Assembly (NCBI GenBank): GCA_947488605.1
Contig: CANKZJ010000005.1
Location: 62,001 to 126,000, forward strand
Length of the DNA: 64,000 nt
Source of the DNA: an uncultured Paracoccaceae bacterium
GTDB lineage: Bacteria; Pseudomonadota; Alphaproteobacteria; Rhodobacterales; Rhodobacteraceae
Direction of reading: 5' to 3'
Shown here in pieces: positions 25,436 through 33,142 of the stretch (its first letter is position 1; every line of letters starts with the position of its first letter). The notes under the pieces are model-generated. The model did not search any database. It was not told the DNA's origin and saw only the letters and a program-made list of their open reading frames with translations. A program made the translations under genes and the position numbers.

Positions 25436-26317
25436 TCATGCAGACCCTTTGCGACCGGATTTACGCGGCTCGTCGGCGATTTTGGTGGGATCTGCGTCAC
25501 GGATCAGGCGCTCTTCGCCCGCGAGACAGACGAAGCGTTGCCCTTTCATACGCCCGATCAAGGTAAGGCCGACCTGCTGGGCGATTTCGACACCCCAAGC
25601 GGTGAAACCGGAGCGGGACGCGAGGACAGGGATGCCCATCATGGCAGTTTTGATCACCATTTCGGAGGTGAGACGCCCTGTGGTGTAGAGAGTCTTATTG
25701 CCTGCACTGACCTCTTCCGACAGCATCCAGCCAGCGATTTTGTCGACGGCATTGTGGCGGCCGACGTCCTCCATGTAGACCAGCGGGCGGTTTGCTTGGC
25801 ACAGTACTGTGCCGTGAATAGCACCTGCTTGAAGGTAGAGCGAAGGTGTGCGGTTGATCGTGGCGGCCAGCATGTAAAGGTCGGATGTGCGAACTTGGAC
25901 GTCAGGTAGCGTGACCCCCTCGAGCCCTTCCATCATGTCGCCAAAGACCGTGCCGACAGCGCAGCCGCTGGTGCGGGTTTTCTTTTTGAGTTTATCCTCG
26001 TAGGTCGTTTGTGCCTCGGTGCGCACAACAACCGTTTCAAGTTCTTCGTCATAGTCCACGCCCTTTATGACGTCACCCGCATGCAGCATTCCTTGGTTGC
26101 GCAAAAAGCCAAGCGCGAGATATGCAGGGTAGTCCCCGATGGTCATGGCGGTGACGATTTCCTGGGCGTTGAGGAAGATTGTCAGTGGGCGTTCTTCAAC
26201 AACGTGCAGAGTTGTGATGTCCCCATTTTGGTCGGTGCCGGTCACGCCACGGGTCAACCGCGCGGCAGTGGGATCAGGGGCGATCAGGTAGCCAGAGGTA
26301 TCGTCGATACGCGCCAA
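25436..26317 (-). CDS. fdhD: Formate dehydrogenase accessory sulfurtransferase FdhD
   Basis: FdhD moves sulfur from a desulfurase to the molybdenum cofactor of formate dehydrogenase. The 293-residue protein shows the family motifs GCAVGTVF, QAGAIHGTVLC, VEDVGRHNAVDK and SRSGFTAWGVE. In place of the usual CxxC it has one cysteine, C119, followed by A-V-G, so the second cysteine is glycine. The likely start is TTG 26317 with AGGAAA upstream; no in-frame ATG fits. It leads a leftward maturation operon with mobA, mobB and the MoeA fusion. No formate dehydrogenase gene is in the window. Confidence 0.93.
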   Translation of the reverse strand: MARIDDTSGYLIAPDPTAARLTRGVTGTDQNGDITTLHVVEERPLTIFLNAQEIVTAMTIGDYPAYLALGFLRNQGMLHAGDVIKGVDYDEELETVVVRTEAQTTYEDKLKKKTRTSGCAVGTVFGDMMEGLEGVTLPDVQVRTSDLYMLAATINRTPSLYLQAGAIHGTVLCQANRPLVYMEDVGRHNAVDKIAGWMLSEEVSAGNKTLYTTGRLTSEMVIKTAMMGIPVLASRSGFTAWGVEIAQQVGLTLIGRMKGQRFVCLAGEERLIRDADPTKIADEPRKSGRKGSA

Positions 26318-26378
26318 TTGTCATTTCCTGTCTGCGTCGGTAAAGGCTGTTGCAACGCCGCCAAGCTAGGGCAAAGCC

Positions 26379-27101
26379 ATGCCGACTTCTACCGAGAAAA
26401 CACGCAATAAATCTGCCTATTGGGCAGGCGTGCGTGATGGTGCACCTTTCATTTTGATGGCCGTGCCCTTTGCTACGCTCTTTGGCGTTATTGCGACTGA
26501 TGCGGGCCTGACTTTGGCGCAGGCGATGGGTTTTACCGTCCTTGTTATCGCGGGGGCAGCACAGTTCGCAGCCCTGCAATTGATGGTTGAGAATGCTAGC
26601 ATTGCATTTGTGTTATTGGCCGCTTTGGCTGTGAACCTGCGTATGGCAATGTATTCGGCGTCTTTGGTGCCCTATCTGGGTGCTGCCCCTTTGTGGCAGA
26701 GGGTGTGTGTCGCCTATTTGAACTTTGACCAAACGTATATCACCTCTATCGCCCGCTATGAGGCCCGGCCTGAGATGACTGTTGGCGACCGTGTGGCCTA
26801 CTTTCTGGGAGTTGCGACACCAATTACCCCGTTTTGGTTTGGCATGACCTTTGTGGGGATTGTGGCGGGGCAGGCCATTCCCGACGCATGGGCGTTGGAC
26901 TTCATCATGCCGATTATGTTTCTTGCGATGGTTGCCCCGATGGTCAAATCGCTGGCGCATGTCGCGGCTGCGGCCATGTCGGTTTCCGTTGGGTTGTTGT
27001 TGGTGGGCATGCCTGCCGGAACAGGGTTATTGATTGCAGCGGCGTCGGCGATGCTGACAGGTGCTTTGGTTGAGGTTTGGATGGAAAGGCGCGCCCGATG
27101 A
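26379..27101 (+). CDS. azlC: AzlC family branched-chain amino acid exporter subunit
   Basis: This 240-residue membrane protein has the AzlC signature ATDAGLTLAQAMGFTVLVIAG and AVNLRMAMYSASL regions. With the small AzlD subunit it exports branched-chain amino acids or analogues. The azlD start overlaps its stop by four bases, which supports a two-subunit transporter. It is divergent from fdhD across a 61-base gap. Confidence 0.92.
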   Translation: MPTSTEKTRNKSAYWAGVRDGAPFILMAVPFATLFGVIATDAGLTLAQAMGFTVLVIAGAAQFAALQLMVENASIAFVLLAALAVNLRMAMYSASLVPYLGAAPLWQRVCVAYLNFDQTYITSIARYEARPEMTVGDRVAYFLGVATPITPFWFGMTFVGIVAGQAIPDAWALDFIMPIMFLAMVAPMVKSLAHVAAAAMSVSVGLLLVGMPAGTGLLIAAASAMLTGALVEVWMERRAR

Positions 27102-27433
27102 CCTATTCCAGCGCCGAAATCTGGACAATTATCATCATCATGGGCGTTGGCACGTTCTTGATCCGGTTTTCGTTTCTGGGGTTGATTGGTGATCGGCCTA
27201 TGCCTGCGTTCATATTGCGCCTGTTGCGCTATACGCCTGTAGCTGTTCTGCCCGGGATGGTCGCCCCTTTGGTGCTGTGGCCTGCGGCGACAGATGGGCA
27301 GTTTGATCCGGTGCGTATGCTGGCCGCAATTGCGACGGTGCTGATCGGAATTTGGACGCGCAATGTGTTATGGGCGATCTTGGGTGGTGCCGCGACGCTT
27401 TACGCCGCGATGGGGATCACTGCCCTTCTCTGA
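27098..27433 (+). CDS. azlD: AzlD family branched-chain amino acid transport subunit
   Basis: This 111-residue protein has four hydrophobic segments and the AzlD motif GVGTFLIRFSFL followed by LLRYTPVAVLPGMVAP. I place the start at ATG 27098 in an ATGA overlap with azlC, not at the upstream ATG 27077. Its 3' end runs 17 bases into the convergent lipoprotein gene. Confidence 0.92.
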   Translation: MTYSSAEIWTIIIIMGVGTFLIRFSFLGLIGDRPMPAFILRLLRYTPVAVLPGMVAPLVLWPAATDGQFDPVRMLAAIATVLIGIWTRNVLWAILGGAATLYAAMGITALL

Positions 27434-28031
27434 GGATCGCCGAGATTTCTGCTAAGGCGAGCGTTTTGTCATCCGCGTCATCTTCGCGGTATTCGAGTGT
27501 GGTGACACCCGGTAGCGTTGCGAAGTCTTCAAGAATGCGACCTGGTCCCCACGTCTGGCGGACCCTCTCAAACCCCGGCAATTGCCGCAAGATACGCGAT
27601 GTGACGCGTGCACAATTGGCTTGTGCGACAGGACCTGAGACCAACGCCAGACCAAGTGCTTGCTCTGCAACTGGAGGTGATACCTCAACAGTTTGCCCGA
27701 CAACGTAATAGGTCGACCGGGCATGGAAGCTGACATAAAACTTCTCGAGCCGTGGTGTCACGCCAAAGAGCACATCGTTGCGTTCTGGCATAACCTCTTG
27801 TTTGAATGATCCTGCTGGATCAAAGAGCACACGCTGACTTGCGTTGATCAACAAAGAAGAATGGGCGCCGTTGCCAGATCCCACGTTCTTCATTGTGTAA
27901 AGTGTGATGTAGGACCGCCCGGGTTCGCGGTGGATAGCACGGGCCACCACATCCTCTGGCGCCCAAACCTCAGTTGCCGAACAGGCCGATAGGGCCAGAG
28001 GCAGGCCAATCAGAAAACTGCGTCGATCCAT
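27417..28031 (-). CDS. Lipoprotein, possibly a permuted NlpC/P60-like hydrolase
   Basis: The 204-residue protein has a lipoprotein signal (ALSAC, C17) preceded by RR, so export could be by Tat. I do not recognise a named family. H57 in GNGAHSSLLI precedes C140 in ANCARVTSRIL, the order and context seen in circularly permuted NlpC/P60 (YiiX-like) enzymes, with DPAGSF between them. That reading is tentative. It starts six bases after the 44-residue oxidase subunit gene and probably shares its transcript. Confidence 0.7.
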   Translation of the reverse strand: MDRRSFLIGLPLALSACSATEVWAPEDVVARAIHREPGRSYITLYTMKNVGSGNGAHSSLLINASQRVLFDPAGSFKQEVMPERNDVLFGVTPRLEKFYVSFHARSTYYVVGQTVEVSPPVAEQALGLALVSGPVAQANCARVTSRILRQLPGFERVRQTWGPGRILEDFATLPGVTTLEYREDDADDKTLALAEISAILREGQ

Positions 28032-28037
28032 GCGAAT

Positions 28038-28172
28038 TTAGATGGCAACCAATGCAAGGAAGATCAGGAAAATGATAATCCCGATGGATGCTTTTGTTGT
28101 CATGCTCATAAAACCATTAAAGGTTTTTTCCTGAACCGATGTGTCCATTTCGCCGTGCTTATGTTCAGCCAT
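28038..28172 (-). CDS. aa3-type cytochrome c oxidase subunit IV (44 residues)
   Basis: A short gene is read from ATG 28172 to TAA at 28038. The product begins MAEHKHGEMDTS, continues QEKTFNGFM and ends in one transmembrane helix (SIGIIIFLIFLALVAI). This layout is that of the bacterial aa3 oxidase subunit IV, a single-helix protein attached to cytochrome aa3 in Paracoccus and relatives. GAAAGGG lies upstream of the ATG. The catalytic oxidase genes are not nearby. The lipoprotein gene follows after six bases. Confidence 0.85.
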   Translation of the reverse strand: MAEHKHGEMDTSVQEKTFNGFMSMTTKASIGIIIFLIFLALVAI

Positions 28173-28237
28173 TGTCGGGCCCTTTCGTCATCTGATTTGA
28201 TACTCGCATAGACGATTCATTTGATCGTGTCACGCGG

Positions 28238-28714
28238 TCAGGTGGTCACATCTTCGTCGCCATCCAAGGCTGTGGCCAATTGGAAACCGATCCGGTTAGG
28301 TTCGGGCTGATCGATGTGCTTGGGGCTAGCCACCAATGTCACATTCATCTGGCTCACGTGTTGGATCAGTTGGGTGCGCGCGCCACTTTCGTTCATGCCG
28401 TAGTAGGTCACGATATCGGGGTCGTAGTACCCCAAGCCTTCGATCTTGATCACGCCGGTCATGCCACCGGCAAGGCCCAGACCTACTTCGTGGTCGTTAT
28501 CGAGCTGCTTTTCAAAGTTCTGGATGTACATGATGATCCGCTCATAGGCCCATTGTGCGGGGCTTTTCTTGGTCACCGGTTCTTGCAGTGCTTTGGGAAT
28601 GATTTGTCCCGCCGCCTGCGTTTCGGGGTTGGTGTGGATCTCGCGGCATTTGGGCAGGATATCATTTTCCAGCAGCTCGGCCGAGGTATCAATCTGCATC
28701 GTTGTCTTGGTCAT
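28238..28714 (-). CDS. Uncharacterised protein, DUF6173-like
   Basis: The 158-residue soluble protein contains SPAQWAYERIIMYIQNFEKQL and an acidic-polar beta-rich C-terminal half (GVIKIEGLGYYDPDIVTYYG). I believe it matches DUF6173, but this is from memory. The last beta segment with VTLVASPKHIDQPEPNRIGF is typical. It overlaps the lrp-type regulator by four bases and is translated after it, so its level may follow the regulator. Confidence 0.7.
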   Translation of the reverse strand: MTKTTMQIDTSAELLENDILPKCREIHTNPETQAAGQIIPKALQEPVTKKSPAQWAYERIIMYIQNFEKQLDNDHEVGLGLAGGMTGVIKIEGLGYYDPDIVTYYGMNESGARTQLIQHVSQMNVTLVASPKHIDQPEPNRIGFQLATALDGDEDVTT

Positions 28715-29172
28715 AGCGGCACCGCGGTTGTTTCCTTGATTTCCTCCATAACGAAACTTGCAGAAATATCCGATACAGAAATGCGTGATGTAAGCCTTTT
28801 GTAGAAGGCATCGTAGGCGGGTACGTCTGCGACACGCACGCGCAGCACGTAATCAAGATCACCTGTCATGCGGTATGCGCCAACGATTTCTGGAAAGCTT
28901 TGCAGGGTTGCTTGGAATTGCTTGAGCCAGTTTGTGTCATGGGCATTTGTCTTGATCAGAACCATGACAGTCAGCGGGACACCGACAAGGGCAGGGTCGA
29001 CCAATGCGACGCGCCCTTTGATGACGCCCATGTCCTCCATCACTTTGATCCGCCGCCAACATGCATTGCGCGACAGGTTCACAGCGGTGCTGATGTCATC
29101 GACGGAAAGCGTGGCATCTTTTTGCAGGTTCCGCAGTATATCGCGGTCTATATGGTCGAGTTCATGTGGCAT
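28711..29172 (-). CDS. Lrp/AsnC family transcriptional regulator
   Basis: The 153-residue protein (ATG 29172, MPHELDHIDRDILRNLQ) has an N-terminal AsnC-type helix-turn-helix (about 4-60) and a C-terminal RAM ligand domain with GAYRMTGDLDYVLRV. Such proteins sense amino acids and often autoregulate. An in-frame start at 29232 is less likely, because two inverted repeats lie in that leader. It is divergent from the DUF6356/amidotransferase pair and overlaps the DUF6173-like gene. Confidence 0.9.
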   Translation of the reverse strand: MPHELDHIDRDILRNLQKDATLSVDDISTAVNLSRNACWRRIKVMEDMGVIKGRVALVDPALVGVPLTVMVLIKTNAHDTNWLKQFQATLQSFPEIVGAYRMTGDLDYVLRVRVADVPAYDAFYKRLTSRISVSDISASFVMEEIKETTAVPL

Positions 29173-29177
29173 TTTTA

Positions 29178-29216
29178 GGATACTATCCCAAGAAGACATT
29201 ATTGGACAGTGATAAT
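29178..29216. promoter_or_regulatory. Inverted repeats upstream of the Lrp regulator
   Basis: GGATACTATCC (29178-29188, 5-bp arms around one base) and ATTAT-9 bases-ATAAT (29198-29216) lie between the regulator and the divergent operon. They could be Lrp-type sites for autoregulation. Both are short, so this is a weak call. Confidence 0.35.
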
Positions 29217-29277
29217 TGGGACTAATGCGCATAGGTTCTTGGGTAGTTTGTAAAAAAGCTCACAAGGGAACGCCAAA

Positions 29278-29517
29278 ATGTCTGATGCATCACACACCAC
29301 ACCACGTAAGAATCCGATTGCAACGCTGTTTCTGGATCATCCTGCAACCGTGGATGAGACCTATTTTCAGCATATGCGCTTTGCGTTCAGCTTTGCGTTT
29401 TGGCTGGGTGCTGCGGCCCTTGCGGCTTTGGTTCATGCGTTCATTCCTGCACTTTGTGAAACCACAGCGAGCCGTATCCTCAAACGTCTGCATACCCGGA
29501 TCGAGAGCCGCCATTAA
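29278..29517 (+). CDS. Small membrane protein, DUF6356-like
   Basis: The 79-residue protein has a conserved opening (LFLDHPATVDETYFQHMRFA), one or two hydrophobic segments (about 36-60) and a C-terminal basic helix (SRILKRLHTRI). This matches DUF6356 as I recall it; its function is unknown. AAGGGA lies seven bases upstream of the ATG. The stop codon directly abuts the amidotransferase start, so the two are co-translated. Confidence 0.75.
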   Translation: MSDASHTTPRKNPIATLFLDHPATVDETYFQHMRFAFSFAFWLGAAALAALVHAFIPALCETTASRILKRLHTRIESRH

Positions 29518-30291
29518 ATGTGCCGTATTGCGGCCTATACCGGCCCTGAAATCCCGCTAGAGAACATTATTGTCCGTCCCGCCCATTCATTGCTGGAGCA
29601 AAGCCAGCATGCGTCAGAGGCCAAGCTGGCCGTGAATGGTGATGGTTTCGGGATCAGTTGGTATGGCGCGGATGAAACCCCCGGCCTTTACTGTGATGTT
29701 CTGCCCGCCTGGGCCGATGATAACCTGACAAATCTGTGCCGCATGGTGCGGTCGCATCTTTTCATAGCGCATGTGCGTGCATCCACGATGGGCGAGACAA
29801 GCCGCGCGAATTGCCATCCCTTCAAGTTTGGCAAATGGTCGTTCTGTCATAATGGCCAGATTCCGCATTTCAAAGCGATCCGTCGCCGTATGTTAGCGGC
29901 TTTGCCGGATGAATTGTTTGAGGCAATGCAAGGCACGACCGACAGTGAGATGATTTTTCTGACGTTATTGGCGAATGGGTTAGAGAATGAACCCATTACT
30001 GCAATGCGCGCCACGCTGGACCAGATCGGGCCTGCGGGTGTGGGCGCCCCCATTAAGCTGACTTGCGTGTTCTCAGATGGGCAGGCGCTTTATGCCTTCC
30101 GCTATGCCTCAATCGGGCAAGCGCCGTCGCTTTATGCGTCTGGCACACTGGATAACGGCGGGCGGTCATTGGCGTCAGAGCCGTTGTGCGGTGTTGCAGC
30201 ACGTTGGACAGAAATTCCGACAGATACGATTTGCGCGTTAACCGCTGATGGGTTGACGATGACGCCCTTTAAAGAAGTGATCGCAGCTTAA
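29518..30291 (+). CDS. Class II glutamine amidotransferase
   Basis: This 257-residue Ntn-type domain has the nucleophile C2 exposed after removal of the initiator Met (MCRIAAYTG). It also shows NGDGFGISWYG, HVRAS, NCHPFKFGKWSFCHNGQI and the DSEM motif. Stand-alone proteins of this type include EgtC of ergothioneine synthesis and YafJ. No other ergothioneine gene is nearby, so the acceptor is unknown. It follows the DUF6356-like gene with no gap. Its stop overlaps that of the convergent MBL gene by four bases. Confidence 0.9.
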   Translation: MCRIAAYTGPEIPLENIIVRPAHSLLEQSQHASEAKLAVNGDGFGISWYGADETPGLYCDVLPAWADDNLTNLCRMVRSHLFIAHVRASTMGETSRANCHPFKFGKWSFCHNGQIPHFKAIRRRMLAALPDELFEAMQGTTDSEMIFLTLLANGLENEPITAMRATLDQIGPAGVGAPIKLTCVFSDGQALYAFRYASIGQAPSLYASGTLDNGGRSLASEPLCGVAARWTEIPTDTICALTADGLTMTPFKEVIAA

Positions 30292-31325
30292 ACCGCTTGA
30301 AAGACCCAAGCACCATCACCGCGCAGTGTGCGCGTGGCCTGACCGGATTGATGCAAGTGGTTGAGGTGGGCGACTGATTCAACCAGCGCAAGCCCGTATT
30401 CGCCGCCGCTGATATTGCGCTTGAATAGCGGCATGAAGCATTCGCCCGCGCTGTGGGGCTCAATCAAATGTGCCAACAGCCGTTTCAGCGCGCCATGGTG
30501 ATTGTCGATAAGTTGGGTCAGCCGTGTTGGCAGACCCGTGAAGGGCAATTTGTGCCCGCCCAAGACCAGTTGATCCGGTGTCGCAAAAGCTAGGAATTTT
30601 TCGCACGCGCGCAGCCAGTCGGTGACGGGATCTGCATCGGGTTCCGTCGGGTAAACACCCAGGTTAGGACTGATGGATGGCAGCAATTGATCGCCACCGA
30701 TGACAAGATTGTCGTCCCGGCTCCAGAATGTTGCATGCTCAGGTGCGTGTCCGTCGCCCATGCGGATGTCCCATGTGCGCCCGCCCATTGTGATCGTGCC
30801 GCCTTCGACCAATCGGGAGTAGCCAAGCGGCAGGGGCGCAACACAATCGGCAAAGTTGAAAGGGCGCTCGGTTTTGCGGCGCTCCAGTTCCTCGGGTGCC
30901 ATGCCTGCGCGCGTGTAGAACGTGACTGCCTCTGCGTTGGGCGTGTCCTGCACGTCTAGCGTCAGCATTCGTGCCATTAACCAACCGGTGCGTGGCATCG
31001 CAAGTGTCGCGCCATTTTCCATGAACCATGCGGCCAAACCGACGTGATCAGGGTGGTGATGGGTAACGACAACACGGGACACGGGTTTGCCGGCCAGCGG
31101 CCCGTCCAGCAATTTGCGCCAGATCGCGCGTCCCCGCTTGGAGGCAAAGCCCGTGTCGATGATGGTCCAGCTATCGCCATCATCCAGCGCGTAGATGTTG
31201 ACATGATCCAGTGCCATAGGCAGGGGCAGCCGTATCCACAAAACACCGGGTGCGACAGTGATTGCTTCGCCCTCTTGGGGGGCGTCCGGATAGGGATAGC
31301 GGATGCCGCTTTGGTCGTCGGGCAT
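30288..31325 (-). CDS. MBL fold metallo-hydrolase with C-terminal helical domain
   Basis: The 345-residue protein has the HxHxDH zinc motif at H89-H91-D93-H94 (THHHPDHVG), further ligands in GDGHAPEHA and the family histidine in LVLGGHKLPF. The C-terminal 80 residues resemble the winged-helix extension of LACTB2-like hydrolases. It probably cleaves a thioester or ester. Its start overlaps the acyl-CoA dehydrogenase stop by one base, which suggests a role in acyl-CoA or thioester breakdown. Confidence 0.9.
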   Translation of the reverse strand: MPDDQSGIRYPYPDAPQEGEAITVAPGVLWIRLPLPMALDHVNIYALDDGDSWTIIDTGFASKRGRAIWRKLLDGPLAGKPVSRVVVTHHHPDHVGLAAWFMENGATLAMPRTGWLMARMLTLDVQDTPNAEAVTFYTRAGMAPEELERRKTERPFNFADCVAPLPLGYSRLVEGGTITMGGRTWDIRMGDGHAPEHATFWSRDDNLVIGGDQLLPSISPNLGVYPTEPDADPVTDWLRACEKFLAFATPDQLVLGGHKLPFTGLPTRLTQLIDNHHGALKRLLAHLIEPHSAGECFMPLFKRNISGGEYGLALVESVAHLNHLHQSGQATRTLRGDGAWVFQAV

Positions 31326-33028
31326 CAGGCGGCGAGGTCGTCTGCGGATATGGCCATAAGATCACTTGCCCCTTCACGTGCGTGTGCCAGAAGGCCCACA
31401 TGTTCGGGCAACATACGCTTGATGTAAAAGGTTGCAAGGCGCGCGCGGGCGGCGTCGCCTTTGATCGCGCTTGCCAGATGGACATGCGCACCCAGCACGC
31501 GGGCAAAGGCCCGCAAATATGGCACAGCGCCAGCGAAACGGTCGTTCAGGTCGTCTTGGGCGACAAGCCATTCAGTCGTTTCACGCAAGCTTTCTGCTGA
31601 TTGCCAAACGGCTTCTGCAAGGTCAGGGTGCGTGGCCTTGGCAGCCTCTGCCCCTTGTTCGATTTCCTCTAAGATGCGGAAAGCGGCCTCGCCACCGTCC
31701 ATCAATTTGCGCGCCACAAGGTCCATCGCCTGAATGCCATTGGTACCTTCATAGATCGTCGCAACCCGCACGTCGCGGGCGTATTGGGCGGCACCTGTTT
31801 CTTCGATAAAGCCCATGCCGCCATGCACTTGAATGCCTGTGGCCGAGACTTCGCAGCCAACGTCAGAACCGAACGCTTTGCCAATAGGTGTTAGGATTGC
31901 CGCACGTGCTTGCCAGCCTGCGTCGCCTGTGGCGAGCGCCATGTCGATGGCGACTGCATTCATCAGTGTAATTGCGCGCGCGGCGTAAGTGTCAGCCTTC
32001 ATTGTTGTCAGCATGCGGCGCACGTCTGCGTGTTCAATGATGGCGCCTTTCCCGGGCGCTTTGCCTTGCTTGCGATCTTTCGCGTAGGCGAATGCGTGTT
32101 GAAGTGCTGCTTCGGCGATGCCGACGCCTTGTGTCGCGACACCAAGGCGCGCGTTATTCATCATGGTGAACATGGCCGCCATGCCGCCGTGTTCGCGGCC
32201 AATCAGCCAGCCGGTTGCACCAGAATATTCCATCACGGCTGTCGGTGAACCGTGCAGGCCCATTTTATGCTCAAGACTGACCACACGCAGATCGTTCTTT
32301 TCACCCGGCGTGCCGTCTACATCGGGGATCAGTTTGGGTACCATAAAGAGGCTGATGCCTTTGGTGCCTGATACGCCGTCGGGCAAGCGGGCAAGGACAA
32401 GGTGGCAAACGTTTTGCGTGAAATCGTTGTCCGCCCAGCTGATATAGATTTTTTGGCCGGTGATCGCATAGGTGCCATCGCCGTTGGGTTCGGCCTTGGT
32501 GCGCAGCGCGCCGACATCTGATCCGGCTTGCGGTTCGGTCAGGTTCATGGTGCCGTTCCATTCGCCTGAAATCAGCTTGGGAATATACAGCTCTTTGATT
32601 GCGTCGGATGCGTGGTGTTCGAGTGCTTCGATCTGGCCTTGGGTCATTAATGGGCTGAGTTGGATCGCGAGGCAGGCGCTGGCGATCATTTCATTAACTG
32701 TCGTGGTCAAGGTCATAGGCAGGCCAAGGCCGCCGACCTCTTGGCTGGCGGACATACCGATCCAACCGCCTTCGGCAATGGCATTATAGCCGCCCGCAAA
32801 CCCCGGCGAGGTGCGGATAATGCCGTTTTCCAGATATGCGGGATGCAGATCGCCTGCACGGTTGAGTGGAGCGAGGATTTCTTCGCACATCTTAGCGCCC
32901 TCGGTAAGGATCGCTTGGGTCATATCCGGGGTCGCGTCGGCAAAATGGTCTGTTGCCGCGACCTCATCAAAGCCGACGATATGGTCCATCAAAAAACGAA
33001 AATCGCTGACTGGCGCGCGATAAGGCAT
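31325..33028 (-). CDS. Acyl-CoA dehydrogenase, DmdC-like
   Basis: The 567-residue flavoprotein begins MPYRAPVSDFRFLMDHI. The N-terminal extension and total length match long-form dehydrogenases such as DmdC, which oxidises methylmercaptopropionyl-CoA in DMSP demethylation. The FAD-binding NLTEPQAGSDVG and a YEGTNGIQAMD segment near the catalytic region are present. Substrate assignment needs context that is absent: no dmdA, dmdB or dmdD is in the window. An upstream start at 33157 is rejected because it reaches into the divergent tsaC gene. Electrons would pass through ETF to the ETF-QO at 5995. Confidence 0.9.
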   Translation of the reverse strand: MPYRAPVSDFRFLMDHIVGFDEVAATDHFADATPDMTQAILTEGAKMCEEILAPLNRAGDLHPAYLENGIIRTSPGFAGGYNAIAEGGWIGMSASQEVGGLGLPMTLTTTVNEMIASACLAIQLSPLMTQGQIEALEHHASDAIKELYIPKLISGEWNGTMNLTEPQAGSDVGALRTKAEPNGDGTYAITGQKIYISWADNDFTQNVCHLVLARLPDGVSGTKGISLFMVPKLIPDVDGTPGEKNDLRVVSLEHKMGLHGSPTAVMEYSGATGWLIGREHGGMAAMFTMMNNARLGVATQGVGIAEAALQHAFAYAKDRKQGKAPGKGAIIEHADVRRMLTTMKADTYAARAITLMNAVAIDMALATGDAGWQARAAILTPIGKAFGSDVGCEVSATGIQVHGGMGFIEETGAAQYARDVRVATIYEGTNGIQAMDLVARKLMDGGEAAFRILEEIEQGAEAAKATHPDLAEAVWQSAESLRETTEWLVAQDDLNDRFAGAVPYLRAFARVLGAHVHLASAIKGDAARARLATFYIKRMLPEHVGLLAHAREGASDLMAISADDLAA

Positions 33029-33142
33029 TGGTCTGTCTCCAAAATATACAGTCGCTTGGCAAAAGCGAGCACGAGGGCTATGCATCCCCTCATTCGGCCA
33101 ACCTATCGCAGCGCGGCCCCCCATCAACCAAAACGCCACGTC

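Noticed and set aside
24785..25909. Open frame of 374 codons on the plus strand
   Set aside because: It is antisense to mobA and fdhD, whose motifs are clear; its product is low-complexity and crosses two genes and their gap.
29518..30291. Ergothioneine pathway suggested by EgtC-like amidotransferase and glutamate-cysteine ligase
   Set aside because: No egtB, egtD or egtE is present and the two genes are 9 kb apart; glutathione synthesis explains gshA.
31325..33028. DMSP demethylation cluster
   Set aside because: Only a DmdC-like dehydrogenase is present; dmdA, dmdB and dmdD are absent from the window, so substrate assignment is not supported.
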